Below, one piece after another: positions 7,612-16,394 of a stretch of DNA of 64,000 bases. The stretch is from contig NZ_JACHND010000001.1 of NCBI RefSeq assembly GCF_014205275.1, positions 5,456,001 to 5,520,000 on the forward strand. The letters run 5' to 3'. The notes beneath the pieces were generated by a model. That model worked only from the letters and a program-made list of their open reading frames with translations. It did no database searches and was not told the DNA's origin. The position numbers and the translations under genes were made by a program. The stretch comes from Sphaerisporangium siamense. Lineage in GTDB: Bacteria; Actinomycetota; Actinomycetes; Streptosporangiales; Streptosporangiaceae. Within the stretch, counting starts at the first letter, position 1. Every line of letters starts with the position of its first letter.

Positions 7612-9294
7612 ATGACCCCCGACGTCACCGAGGACACCATGGCCTTCGCCGACCTCGGGCTGCGGCCCGAGCTCCTGCGCGCGCTGCTGGCCCTGGGGTA
7701 CGAGGAGCCGACGCCGATCCAGCGCGAGGCGATCCCGCCGCTGCTGGCCGGCCACGACCTGCTCGGCCAGGCGGCCACCGGCACCGGGAAGACCGCGGCC
7801 TTCGCCCTGCCGATCCTGCAGCGCATGCCGCGGGAGGAGCGCGAGGGCGGCGCCCCGACGGCGCTGGTGCTCGTGCCGACCCGCGAGCTGGCCGTCCAGG
7901 TGTCGGAGGCGATCCACCGCTACGGCCGCGAACTCGGCGCCCGCGTGCTGCCGATCTACGGCGGCCAGCCGATCGGGCGCCAGCTCAGGGAGCTGCAGCG
8001 GGGCGTGGACGTCGTCGTCGCCACCCCCGGCCGCGCGCTGGACCACATGGGCCGCAAGACGCTGCGCATGGAATCGCTCAAACTGGTCGTGCTCGACGAG
8101 GCCGACGAGATGCTCGACATGGGCTTCGCCGACGACATCGAGGCCATCCTCACGGAGACCCCCGAGGACCGCCAGACCGTGCTGTTCTCGGCCACGATGC
8201 CCCCGCGCATCGACTCGATCGCCCGCGCCCACCTGAAGGAGCCGGTGCGCATCCAGATCGAGCGCGAGTCCACCGCCCCCGGCGAGGCGCCCCGCGTCCG
8301 CCAGAGCGCCTACGTCGTCTCCCGCGCGCACAAGCCCGCCGCGCTCGGCCGGGTGCTGGACGTCGAGGCCCCCGAGGCCACGATCGTGTTCTGCCGCACC
8401 CGCGAAGAGGTCGACCAGCTCACCGAGACGATGAACGGCCGCGGCTACCGCGCCGAGGCCCTGCACGGCGGCATGGGGCAGGAGCAGCGCGACCGGGTGA
8501 TGGCGCGGCTGCGCGCCGGCACCGCCGACCTGCTGGTGGCCACCGACGTCGCCGCGCGCGGCCTGGACATCGAGCAGCTCACCCACGTCGTCAACTACAA
8601 CGTCCCCTCCGCGCCGGAGTCCTACGTCCACCGCATCGGCCGGGTCGGCAGGGCGGGGCGCGAGGGCGTGGCGATCACGCTGGCCGAGCCGCGCGAGCAC
8701 CGCATGCTCAAGACCATCGAGCGGGTCACCAAGAGCCGCATCGTGGTCGAGAAGGTCCCGACGGTCGCCGACCTGCGCGCCCGCCGCCTGGAGCTGACCC
8801 GCTCGGCCCTGGAGGCCAGCATCCTGGAGGACGACCTGGAGCACTTCCGGGTCGTGGTGGACACCCTGGCCGACGAGTTCGACGTCATGGAGATCGCCAT
8901 GGCGGCGGTCAAGCTGGCGCACGAGGCCAGCGGCGCCGCCGCCGACGAGGAGGAGATCCCGGACCTTCCCCTGCGGCCGGAGCGCGAGGGCCGCGGGCGC
9001 CGCGAGCAGGGCGGGCGCGAGGAGCGGCGCGGCCGCGCGTCCTCCAGCGGCATGACCCGCATCTTCGTGGGCGCCGGGCGCAGCGCCGGGGTGCGCCCGC
9101 AGGACCTGGTGGGCGCGATCGCCAACGAGTCGCGCCTGAGCGGGCGCGACATCGGCGCGATCGAGATCGCCGACCGGTTCTCGCTGGTGGAGGTCCCGCA
9201 GCAGGCGGCGGACGACGTCATCGCCTCGCTGCGCCAGAGCACCATCAAGGGCAGGAAGGTCACCGTACGCCGCGAGCGCTTCTCTCCCCGCTGA
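7612..9294 (+). CDS. deaD: DEAD-box ATP-dependent RNA helicase with DbpA-type C-terminal domain
   Basis: This 560-residue RNA helicase carries the Q motif (FADLGLRPELL...PTPIQ), motif I ATGTGKT at residues 55-61, DEAD in VLDEADEMLDMGF, SAT in LFSATMPP, and the motif VI region HRIGRVGRAGR. After a Glu/Arg-rich linker comes a DbpA/CsdA RNA-binding domain (RIFVGAGRSAGVRPQDLVGAI). Such enzymes unwind RNA duplexes in ribosome assembly, cold adaptation and decay. GAGGAG seven bases before ATG 7612 sets the start. The stop is only 7 bases from the convergent stop of the flavoprotein gene at 9302. Assignment to the DeaD/CsdA group is firm; the exact paralogue is not. Confidence 0.92.
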   Translation: MTPDVTEDTMAFADLGLRPELLRALLALGYEEPTPIQREAIPPLLAGHDLLGQAATGTGKTAAFALPILQRMPREEREGGAPTALVLVPTRELAVQVSEAIHRYGRELGARVLPIYGGQPIGRQLRELQRGVDVVVATPGRALDHMGRKTLRMESLKLVVLDEADEMLDMGFADDIEAILTETPEDRQTVLFSATMPPRIDSIARAHLKEPVRIQIERESTAPGEAPRVRQSAYVVSRAHKPAALGRVLDVEAPEATIVFCRTREEVDQLTETMNGRGYRAEALHGGMGQEQRDRVMARLRAGTADLLVATDVAARGLDIEQLTHVVNYNVPSAPESYVHRIGRVGRAGREGVAITLAEPREHRMLKTIERVTKSRIVVEKVPTVADLRARRLELTRSALEASILEDDLEHFRVVVDTLADEFDVMEIAMAAVKLAHEASGAAADEEEIPDLPLRPEREGRGRREQGGREERRGRASSSGMTRIFVGAGRSAGVRPQDLVGAIANESRLSGRDIGAIEIADRFSLVEVPQQAADDVIASLRQSTIKGRKVTVRRERFSPR

Positions 9295-9301
9295 CCCCGG
9301 C

Positions 9302-10315
9302 TCAGGCCAGCGCGTTGACGGCGGCGGCGAACACGGCGGGCAGCCGGCGCGCCGCCGGGACCACCAGCCGCGCCGTGCCGGGGCGCCGCCGCGCGGCCAG
9401 CAGCGCCTCGGTGAGCAGCCGGTGGCGCAGCGACAGGCGCCGCCACGCCCCCTCGTACGCCTCGGGCCGCCCGGCCCGCAGGCAGGCGACCAGCGCGCGG
9501 GCCGAGGTCAGGCCGAGCGACACCCCCTCGCCGGTCAGGGCGTCCACGTACCCGGCGGCGTCGCCGACCAGCAGCACCCGCCCGGCCACGCGGGCGCGCA
9601 CCCGGCGCCTGAGCGGCCCGGCGCCGCGCACCGGCGTCGCGGCGGGGCCGTCCAGCCGGGCCAGCAGGTGGGGGAACGCCGCCAGGTGCTCGTCGTAGCG
9701 GCGGCGCTCGCCGCTCAGCACGGCCACGCCCACAAGGTCGTCGGCCACGGGCGTCACGTACGCCTCGCCGCCCCGGGCCCAGTGCACCTCGACGAAGTCG
9801 GTCCAGGGGGCCAGGCGGTAGTGCCGGCGCTGCCCGTACCGGCGCGGCGCGCGGGCCGGCAGCTCCAGCCCGAGCAGGGCGCGCAGCGGCGAGTGCAGGC
9901 CGTCGGCCGCCACCAGCCAGCGCGCCCGCATCCCCACCGCCTCCACGTGGTCCTCGTACTGGCGCAGCCCCTCCACCCGCCCGGGGACGAGCTTCACCCC
10001 GACCTCGGCCGCGCGCCCGGCCAGGGCCGCGTGCAAGGTCGTGCGGCGCACGCCGAGGCCCGGGCCGTGCCGGAACTCCGCGCCCACCCGGTGGCGCTCG
10101 TCGGCGTAGAGGATGCCGCGCAACGGGCGCCCGGGCGCGGTGACGCCGAGGGCGCGCAGGGCGGCGGCGCCGGTGGGCATCAGGCCCTCGCCGCACGCCT
10201 TGTCGACGGGCGTGGCCCGGGGCTCCACCACCACGGCCTCCATACCGGCGAGCGCCGCGTGGATGGCGGTGGCCAGGCCCGCGGGCCCGCCCCCGGCGAC
10301 CAGCACGTCGATCAC
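9302..10315 (-). CDS. srsC: FAD-dependent oxidoreductase (SrsC-like phenolic lipid hydroxylase)
   Basis: This 337-residue flavoprotein of the geranylgeranyl-reductase/PHBH-type family starts with the FAD Rossmann motif VLVAGGGPAGLATAIHAA and has a second FAD motif, GRVLLVGDAAGYVDALTGEG. It is the third gene of a set with a type III polyketide synthase and an ICMT-like methyltransferase, the same composition and order as srsABC of Streptomyces griseus, where SrsC hydroxylates alkylresorcinols on the way to quinones. The GTG start at 10315 overlaps the upstream stop by 4 bases (GTGA), implying translational coupling. Function is inferred from context plus family; a reductase acting on another polyprenyl or phenolic substrate is the alternative. 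Confidence 0.8.
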   Translation of the reverse strand: MIDVLVAGGGPAGLATAIHAALAGMEAVVVEPRATPVDKACGEGLMPTGAAALRALGVTAPGRPLRGILYADERHRVGAEFRHGPGLGVRRTTLHAALAGRAAEVGVKLVPGRVEGLRQYEDHVEAVGMRARWLVAADGLHSPLRALLGLELPARAPRRYGQRRHYRLAPWTDFVEVHWARGGEAYVTPVADDLVGVAVLSGERRRYDEHLAAFPHLLARLDGPAATPVRGAGPLRRRVRARVAGRVLLVGDAAGYVDALTGEGVSLGLTSARALVACLRAGRPEAYEGAWRRLSLRHRLLTEALLAARRRPGTARLVVPAARRLPAVFAAAVNALA

Positions 10316-10860
10316 GCGGCCGCCTCGCCGGGCGCGCGGGCCGGCGCGAGCGTGGTGAGCGCCGCCGCCTCGCAGCGGACGCGCACGACCATCAGCACCG
10401 CGTTGAGCACGGTGAAGACCGCCGCGGTCGCCCAGGCCCCGTGCACCAGCGGCAGCGCGGCGCCCTCCACGGCGACGGCCACATAGTTGGGGTGGCGCAG
10501 CCAGGACAGCCGGTAGGGGCCGCGCGTCACGCGGGGCAGGCCGGGCACGACGATGACCTCGGTGTTCCACTGGCGGCCGAGCGCGGTGATGCACCACCAG
10601 CGCAAGCCCTGGGCGGCGGCCACCAGGACGAGCATGGGCACGCCGAGGGCGGGGACGAAGGGGCGGTGCGCCAGGCCGGTCTCCAGCAGGCAGCTCGCGA
10701 GCAGGCCGGTGTGCAGGGCGACCATCCACGGGTAGTGGCCACGGCCGAACACCTCGCCGCCCCGGGCGAGGCTCCAGCGGGCGTTCCGGCGTGCCACGAC
10801 GAGCTCGGCGACGCGCTCGGCGCCGACGAGGAGCACCAGAAGGACGTACCAGGGTGACAT
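10312..10860 (-). CDS. srsB: ICMT-like membrane methyltransferase (SrsB-like)
   Basis: This 182-residue integral membrane protein of the isoprenylcysteine carboxyl methyltransferase family has about four hydrophobic helices (WYVLLVLLVGAERV, MLVLVAAAQGLRW, and others) and the family signature RGPYRLSWLRHPNYVAV, which binds S-adenosylmethionine. In the srs pathway SrsB methylates the hydroxyl of alkylresorcinols. It lies between the type III PKS (58 bases after it) and the flavoprotein, which it overlaps by 4 bases. ATG 10860 (MSPWYVLL) is chosen because it begins the first helix; an in-frame ATG at 10911 would leave only 7 bases after the PKS stop and cannot be excluded. Confidence 0.8.
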   Translation of the reverse strand: MSPWYVLLVLLVGAERVAELVVARRNARWSLARGGEVFGRGHYPWMVALHTGLLASCLLETGLAHRPFVPALGVPMLVLVAAAQGLRWWCITALGRQWNTEVIVVPGLPRVTRGPYRLSWLRHPNYVAVAVEGAALPLVHGAWATAAVFTVLNAVLMVVRVRCEAAALTTLAPARAPGEAAA

Positions 10861-10918
10861 GGCGCCGAATGATAGGGGGTCGATGATCTGCGCGAGGGCC
10901 TGCGGCGACATCCGCGCC

Positions 10919-11971
10919 CTACCAGCGCAGCAGGACGAGCTCGGAGCAGAAGCCCGGCCCCATGGCCATCAGCACCCCCGGCGTGCCCGGCGGGGGAGGA
11001 CGCAGCGCGAGCGTGTCGCGCAGCACGTGCAGCACCGACGCCGAGGACAGGTTGCCGGTGTCCGCCAGCGACCGCCAGGTCAGCTCCAGCGCGCCCTCGG
11101 GCAGCGCCAGGCTCTCGGCGACCGCGTGCAGCACCTTCGGGCCGCCCGGATGGCAGACCCACGCCGCCACGTCCCGCGCGGTGAGGCCGTGCGCGGCCAG
11201 CAGCGCGTCCACGTCGGCGGGCAGGTAGGCCCGCACGACGTCCGGGACGCCGGTGTCCAGGACCACCCGGAAACCGGTGTCGGAGACGTCCCACCCCATC
11301 ACGCCCTCCGAGCCGGGGTACAGGTGCGCGCGGGTGCCGACGACCTCGGGCCCGGCGGCCGGCCTGTCGTCCCCGCAGGCCACCACGGCCGCCGCGCCGT
11401 CGCCGAACAGGCCGCTCGCCACGAGGTTGACCGGGGAGGCGTCGCCGCGCTGCAAGGTGAGCGAGCACAGCTCGACCGACAGCAGCACGGCCACGTGCCC
11501 CGGCCACCCGCGCAGGTAGTCGTGCAGGCGGGCGATCCCCGCCGCGCCGGCGACGCAGCCGAGCCCGAAGACCGGCACCCGCTTGACGTCCGGGCGGAAC
11601 CCGAGCCGTCCGGCCAGCCGGGCGTCCACCGAGGGGGCGGCGATGCCGGTGACGGACGTGAACATGATCATGTCGACGTCGGCGGGGGCCAGCCCGGCGG
11701 CCTCCAGGGCGGACGACACCGCCTCGGCGCCGAGGTCGACGGCCACCTCGATGAACTTCTCGTTGGCCGCGCCGAAGCCGTCCAGCTTGCCGTACTCCTC
11801 CAGTGGCAGGGCCAGGTGGCGGTGCCGGACCTGGGCGGCGGTGTGCACACGGTCCAGCAGGCGCCGGCTCGCCCCTGGGGGCAGGCAGATGCGCGCGAAC
11901 GCGTCCGTGATCTCGGCCTGGGGATAACGATGGGGGGGAAGGGCACCGCGGACCGCCGCGATTCGCGTCAT
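10919..11971 (-). CDS. srsA: Type III polyketide synthase (alkylresorcinol/alkylpyrone synthase-like)
   Basis: This 350-residue chalcone-synthase-fold enzyme keeps the complete catalytic triad: Cys139 in VFGLGCVAGAAG, His274 in VCHPGGPK and Asn307 in ADTGNLSS. It condenses a starter acyl-CoA with malonyl-type extenders. The neighbours, an ICMT-like methyltransferase and a flavoprotein on the same strand, match srsABC, whose products are methylated phenolic lipids that sit in the membrane and are linked to beta-lactam resistance in S. griseus. The start ATG at 11971 fits the usual N-terminus (MTRIAAVRGALPPHRY); the ribosome site is weak. The open frame runs far upstream in register, but that part encodes nothing recognisable. 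A tetrahydroxynaphthalene synthase is the main alternative, made less likely by the neighbours. Confidence 0.87.
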   Translation of the reverse strand: MTRIAAVRGALPPHRYPQAEITDAFARICLPPGASRRLLDRVHTAAQVRHRHLALPLEEYGKLDGFGAANEKFIEVAVDLGAEAVSSALEAAGLAPADVDMIMFTSVTGIAAPSVDARLAGRLGFRPDVKRVPVFGLGCVAGAAGIARLHDYLRGWPGHVAVLLSVELCSLTLQRGDASPVNLVASGLFGDGAAAVVACGDDRPAAGPEVVGTRAHLYPGSEGVMGWDVSDTGFRVVLDTGVPDVVRAYLPADVDALLAAHGLTARDVAAWVCHPGGPKVLHAVAESLALPEGALELTWRSLADTGNLSSASVLHVLRDTLALRPPPPGTPGVLMAMGPGFCSELVLLRW

Positions 11972-12060
11972 AGGAATGTTCCCGCTTCGCCGACAGTGGG
12001 GGACATCTCTGTCTTGCCCACCCCGCCCGCGCGCATACCCCGGCCGCGGCGGTGAGACGA

Positions 12061-12879
12061 TCAGCCGGGCACGCGCACCCCGGCGAGCTGGGTGGCGTGC
12101 GCGACCAGGCGGCCCTTGTCGTCCCAGGCGTGGGCGGTCTCGTCGAGGCGCTCGCCGGTCAGGTCCAGGGCCCGCATGCTCACCCGCAGCGGCCCCGGCG
12201 CGGGCAGCCTGCGGATGTAGGCGGTGAACTGCACGGTCGGCGCCCAGCCGGGGACTCCGAGGTCGTAGGAGACCGGCGGCACCGGGTCCAGGGCGACCAG
12301 CAGCGACAGCGGATCCCAGGCGGAGCCGTCGGCCAGGCGCTGCCAGCCGGAGATGACGCCGCGCCGGGCCGGGATGCCCAGGGCGAAGCCGAGGCCGGCG
12401 GGGTCGAGCCGCTGCTCGACGACCTCCATGAGCGGGACGGGGAAGCCCGCGCCCGGGGCCTCCGGGGGCGTGAGGAGGCACTCCTGCTCGGCGGGGAGCG
12501 CGACCGGCTCCGCGTCCGACCACCACGCGTCCTCGCCGGTGAGCGTCCCGAGCGTGAGCAGCGCCTCGACGCGGGGCCTGCCGTCCTGGAGCAGGCGGGC
12601 GCGGGCGTGGGTGAGGCTGCGGCCCTCGCGCAGCGGCTCGACCCGCACGGTGACGGCGCCGAAGGCGGGCGGTTCGAGGAAGGACGCGCTGATCGAGGTG
12701 AGGTGGGGGTGCGCCTCGCCCGCGCTCGCCGCCGCGGCCCGGCCGAGGACGGCGAGCAGGTAGCCGCCGTGCGGCCGGCCGCCGACGCTCCACTGCGGGT
12801 CCACGGCGGCCTCGTACTCGTCTCCGCCCGGCGTCGCGCGCCGGGCGGAGACCGCGGTCGCCTCCGCGAAATACGCCAT
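12061..12879 (-). CDS. Double-hotdog acyl-CoA thioesterase family protein
   Basis: This 272-residue protein resembles the TesB-like thioesterase superfamily: an N-terminal hotdog with the pattern DPQWSVGGRPHGGYLLAVLGRAA and a second repeat with WAPTVQFTAYIRR and LDETAHAWDDKGRLVAHATQLAGV, the usual strand-closing segment. Such proteins hydrolyse acyl-CoA. ATG 12879 has AAAGGGG with a 5-base spacer; the upstream ATG at 12894 would place that site inside the gene. It ends 89 bases before the type III PKS on the same strand, so co-transcription with srsABC is possible and would fit control of acyl-CoA starters, but that is inference. Confidence 0.8.
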   Translation of the reverse strand: MAYFAEATAVSARRATPGGDEYEAAVDPQWSVGGRPHGGYLLAVLGRAAAASAGEAHPHLTSISASFLEPPAFGAVTVRVEPLREGRSLTHARARLLQDGRPRVEALLTLGTLTGEDAWWSDAEPVALPAEQECLLTPPEAPGAGFPVPLMEVVEQRLDPAGLGFALGIPARRGVISGWQRLADGSAWDPLSLLVALDPVPPVSYDLGVPGWAPTVQFTAYIRRLPAPGPLRVSMRALDLTGERLDETAHAWDDKGRLVAHATQLAGVRVPG

Positions 12880-12979
12880 ATCTGCCCCTTTCATATTTGG
12901 TCAGGGTGACATCCTCACCTGACGGCGTCACGCGGCGCGCGCTCTGGCGCGCGGCCCGCGCGGGGAGGACGATGAGGCG

Positions 12980-14083
12980 ATGGAGCCGTCCCCCACGGCC
13001 GGGCCGCCGGAGCCGTTCCTGGTCGCCGCCGAGGAACTGCTGGCCGTGCCGTCCACCGCCGACCGCCCCGCCGACCTGCGCAGAGCCCTGGACCTGGTGC
13101 TGGAGTTCGTCGGCCCCGGCTTCACGGTGGAGCGCTTCGAGTCCGGCGGCAAGCCGAGCGCCCTGCTCCACACCGGCGCGCGCACCCGGTTCCGGGTCGT
13201 CCTCAACGCCCACCTCGACGTCGTCCCCGCCGAGCCGCACCAGTTCCGCCCCCGCCGCGAGGGGACCCGGCTGTACGCCAGGGGCGCCCAGGACATGAAG
13301 GTGTCGGCGCTGGTGCAGGCCCAGGTGTTCCGCGAGCGGGCGGCCCTGCTGCCGTACCCGATCGCGCTGCAGCTCGTCACCGACGAGGAGACCGGCGGCC
13401 GCGACGGCACGCTGCACCAGCTTGAGCAGGGCGTGCGCGGCGACTTCGTGGTGATCGGCGAGCAGAGCGGCCTGCGGATCGTCACCGACTCCAAGGGAAT
13501 GGTCACCGCCGACCTGCGCGCCACCGGCCGCGGCGCGCACAGCGCCTACCCCTGGCTGGGCGACAGCGCCGTGCTCAAGCTGACGCGCACGCTGGAGGCC
13601 CTGCTGGCCCGGTACCCCACGCCCGCGGAGGAGGTGTGGCGCACCACCGTCAACGTCGCGAGGATCGCCGCCCCCGGCACGGCGCGCAACCAGGTGCCGG
13701 CCCTCGCCGAGGCGTGGCTCGACATCCGCTACCCGCCCGAGGACGCCGACTTCGCCGGCAGGACCGCCGAGGAGGTCGCCGAGCACCTGCGGTCGTTCTG
13801 CGAGCCGGGCGTCACGCCGGTCATCGGCCACCTCGACCCGCCCCACCACGCCGACCGCGACCGCCCCGAGGTGCGCGCCCTGTGGCGCGCCGTGCGCGAG
13901 CAGGGCCACGATCCCGCCTTCCTGCGCAAGCACGGCGCCGCCGACGGGCGCTTCTACCACGCGCGCGGCATCGACGCCGTCATCTTCGGCATCGGCGGCG
14001 ACGGCCAGCACGGCCCCCACGAGTACGCCGACCTCACCACGGTCGTGCCGTACCACCGCGCGCTGACGCGCTTCCTCTCCTGA
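12980..14083 (+). CDS. M20-family metallopeptidase (ArgE/DapE/carboxypeptidase group)
   Basis: This 367-residue cytoplasmic hydrolase shows the M20 metal-site motifs: NAHLDVVPAEPHQF (His and the catalytic Asp), GAQDMKVS (bridging Asp), DEETGGRDG (catalytic Glu pair) and, near the end, GGDGQHGPHEYADL with the last His ligand. The lid domain segment GRGAHSAYPWLGDSA lies between. It would cleave an acylated amino acid or dipeptide. GGGGAGGA lies about 10 bases before ATG 12980. No biosynthetic partner is adjacent, so the substrate is unknown; ArgE-, DapE- or dipeptidase-like activity are all open. Confidence 0.87.
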   Translation: MEPSPTAGPPEPFLVAAEELLAVPSTADRPADLRRALDLVLEFVGPGFTVERFESGGKPSALLHTGARTRFRVVLNAHLDVVPAEPHQFRPRREGTRLYARGAQDMKVSALVQAQVFRERAALLPYPIALQLVTDEETGGRDGTLHQLEQGVRGDFVVIGEQSGLRIVTDSKGMVTADLRATGRGAHSAYPWLGDSAVLKLTRTLEALLARYPTPAEEVWRTTVNVARIAAPGTARNQVPALAEAWLDIRYPPEDADFAGRTAEEVAEHLRSFCEPGVTPVIGHLDPPHHADRDRPEVRALWRAVREQGHDPAFLRKHGAADGRFYHARGIDAVIFGIGGDGQHGPHEYADLTTVVPYHRALTRFLS

Positions 14084-14396
14084 GCGCGGGCCCCGAGGAG
14101 GGCCGCCGGCGACACGGCCGGGCGCGGCGCGGCAATCGAAAGCGCGGGCGCCCGGCGTTCGGAATGGCAATTCGACGTGGTGTGCCGATGTGACGTAGTG
14201 CGGACCACGACATTGGATAGTGCGCCATTCACAAGTCGCTTTCATATGCGCCGCGATCTACGGCGGATAGCGTGTTCCGAGGCTGAACGCCGCGTGCGGG
14301 CGTGGTCCCTGACGGGGGTGCACGAGGCTCGGGACCTGGCCGGACGCCCCCTCCTACCGCGAGCGAGACCCCGCACCAGAAGAGAGGCAGGAGAAC
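14084..14396. other. Intergenic region before the ThDP enzyme
   Basis: 313 bases without a credible gene. The stretch 14170-14275 is less GC-rich than its surroundings and probably holds the promoter for the gene at 14397. No repeat or hairpin of note. Confidence 0.45.
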
Positions 14397-16073
14397 ATGG
14401 CCGCCAGCAGACCCGCCCGTGTGGCGATCCTTGAGCAGTTCAGGGCCGACGGCGTCACGCATATATTCGGAAACCCGGGAACGGTGGAGCAGGGTTTTCT
14501 CGACGAGTTGCGCGGCTTTCCCGATATCGAGTACGTGCTGACCCTTCACGAGGCCGCCGCGGTGGGCATCGCCGACGGGTACGCCCGCTCCACCCGCAGG
14601 CCGGCGCTGGTCCAACTCCACTACGGCGTGGGCCTCGGCAACGGCGTCGGCATGCTGTACGAGGCGCTGCGCGGCCAGACGCCGATGGTCGTGGTGGCGG
14701 GCGAGGCCGGCGTGGCCTACGACGGCATGGACTCCCAGGGCTCGGCCGACCTGGTGGGGATGGCCAAGCTGGTCACCAAGTGGTCCACCCGCGTGGTCAA
14801 CCCGGCCTCCACGCTGCGCATGCTGCGCCGCGCTTTCAAGATCGCCGCCACGCCGCCGTACGGCCCCGTGCTGGTGGTCCTGCCCGCCGACGTCATGGAC
14901 GCCGTGATCGAGGAGGAGGTCGTGCCGACCTCGTTCCTGGACGCCGCGGCGAGGCCGTCCCAGGACGCCGTCGAACGGGCCGCCCGGCTGCTGTCCGGCG
15001 CGCGGCGCCCGATCATCATCGCCGGGGACGGCGTCCACTTCTCCGGCGCCCAGGACGAGCTGGCCAGGGTCGCCGAGACGTGGGGCGCCGAGGTGTGGGG
15101 AGCGGACTGGTCGGAGGTGAACCTGCCCGCCGACCACCCCCTGTGCCGGGGCGAGATCGGGCGCATGTTCGGCACCTCCAGCCACAGGATCACCGCCGCC
15201 GCGGACGCCGTGCTGGTCTGCGGCACCTACGTCATGCCCGAGGTCTTCCCCGCGATGGAGGGCGTCTTCGCGCCGGGGGCGAAAGTCGTGCACATCGACC
15301 TGGACGGCGAGGCCATCGCCAAGAACTTCCCCGTGGACCTCGGCCTGGTGGCCGACCCCCGGCACACGCTCGGCCTGCTCGCCGAGGCCCTGGAGCGCCA
15401 GATGACCCCCGAGGCCCGCACCGCCGCGGGCGAGCGCCTGCGCGCCTCCGCCGAGGAGAAGGCCGAGACCCGCGACCGGGCGCGCGCCCGTGACCTGGAG
15501 GACGCCGAGAGCCTGCCCCTGTCCACGGCCGTGTTCGCCCACGAGCTGGCCCGGAGCCTGCCCGAGGACGCCATGGTCTTCGACGAGGCGCTGTCGTCCT
15601 CGCCGGCGATCTCGCGCTACCTGCGCGCCAACCTGCCCGGGCACTGGCACAAGAGCCGCGGCAGGACCCTCGGCGTCGGCCTGCCCGGCGCGGTCGGCAT
15701 GAAGATCGCCAACCCGGACCGCACCGTCATCGGCTTCAGCGGCGACGGCGGCGCCATGTACACCTTCCAGGCGCTGTGGACCGCCGCCCGCTACGACGTC
15801 GCGGCCAAGTTCGTGATCTGCAACAACGGCCGCTACCGCACGCTGGACGACAACGTCGTCCACTACTGGGGCACCCAGGGCATCGCCGAGCACGAACTGC
15901 CCGGCATGTTCGACATCAGCCACCCCGCGCTCGGGTTCACCAAGCTCGCCGAGTCCCTCGGGGTGCGCGCCGTGCGGGTGGAGAAGCCGCAGCAGGTCGC
16001 CGACGCGATCACCCAGGCCCTGGAGCACCAGGGGCCGTTCCTCATCGACCTGGTCATCGGCCGCGACTCCTGA
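14397..16073 (+). CDS. Thiamine diphosphate-dependent enzyme, benzoylformate decarboxylase-like
   Basis: This 558-residue enzyme has the three-domain ThDP architecture: an N-terminal Pyr domain with FGNPGTVEQGF and LHEAAAVGIADGYAR (the cofactor-activating Glu), a middle domain, and a PP domain with GFSGDGGAMYTFQALWTAA followed by NNGRY, the Mg-ThDP motif. It is closest in pattern to benzoylformate decarboxylase (mdlC). The histidine of LHYGVGLGNG matches the catalytic His70 there, but the serine of GNPGS is threonine here. It would decarboxylate a 2-keto acid. AGGAG lies 6-9 bases before ATG 14397. No mandelate pathway genes are nearby, so the substrate is unknown. Confidence 0.82.
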   Translation: MAASRPARVAILEQFRADGVTHIFGNPGTVEQGFLDELRGFPDIEYVLTLHEAAAVGIADGYARSTRRPALVQLHYGVGLGNGVGMLYEALRGQTPMVVVAGEAGVAYDGMDSQGSADLVGMAKLVTKWSTRVVNPASTLRMLRRAFKIAATPPYGPVLVVLPADVMDAVIEEEVVPTSFLDAAARPSQDAVERAARLLSGARRPIIIAGDGVHFSGAQDELARVAETWGAEVWGADWSEVNLPADHPLCRGEIGRMFGTSSHRITAAADAVLVCGTYVMPEVFPAMEGVFAPGAKVVHIDLDGEAIAKNFPVDLGLVADPRHTLGLLAEALERQMTPEARTAAGERLRASAEEKAETRDRARARDLEDAESLPLSTAVFAHELARSLPEDAMVFDEALSSSPAISRYLRANLPGHWHKSRGRTLGVGLPGAVGMKIANPDRTVIGFSGDGGAMYTFQALWTAARYDVAAKFVICNNGRYRTLDDNVVHYWGTQGIAEHELPGMFDISHPALGFTKLAESLGVRAVRVEKPQQVADAITQALEHQGPFLIDLVIGRDS

Positions 16074-16394
16074 CCTCCCGCGACGGCCCCGGCCGGCCGG
16101 GGCGCGGTCCGCCGGACGCCGTGCCCGGGCCGCGCCCGGTCTTCGTCACGGCGGCCGGTGACCGGGGAAACCCGCCGCCTTCGTCCGCGACCTGAGGGAG
16201 AAACGCGAAATCGCCCGCGGCCGCCCTCCTCTACCTGCTCGGCCGGCGCTGAACGCCATTCTGTCCTCGCGCCCGACCCTCCGGGGTAACCCCGCCGATA
16301 TGCCGGCCCCGGCGTAATTTGGTTGCGGGGAATGTGGGGCTTCTGGCGTTATTGATCCTGTCAGACGGCCGACGCGGAAGGAGGCGACGCGCGA
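16074..16394. other. Intergenic region before rtcB
   Basis: 321 bases with no credible gene. A GC palindrome near 16090-16105 could terminate the upstream gene. The region 16310-16360 is less GC-rich and may carry the rtcB promoter. Confidence 0.4.

Noticed and set aside
11972-14245. Upstream extension of the type III PKS reading frame by about 760 codons
   Set aside because: The extension runs antisense through the M20 peptidase and thioesterase region, has no domain similarity, and the PKS family starts at the ATG at 11971.
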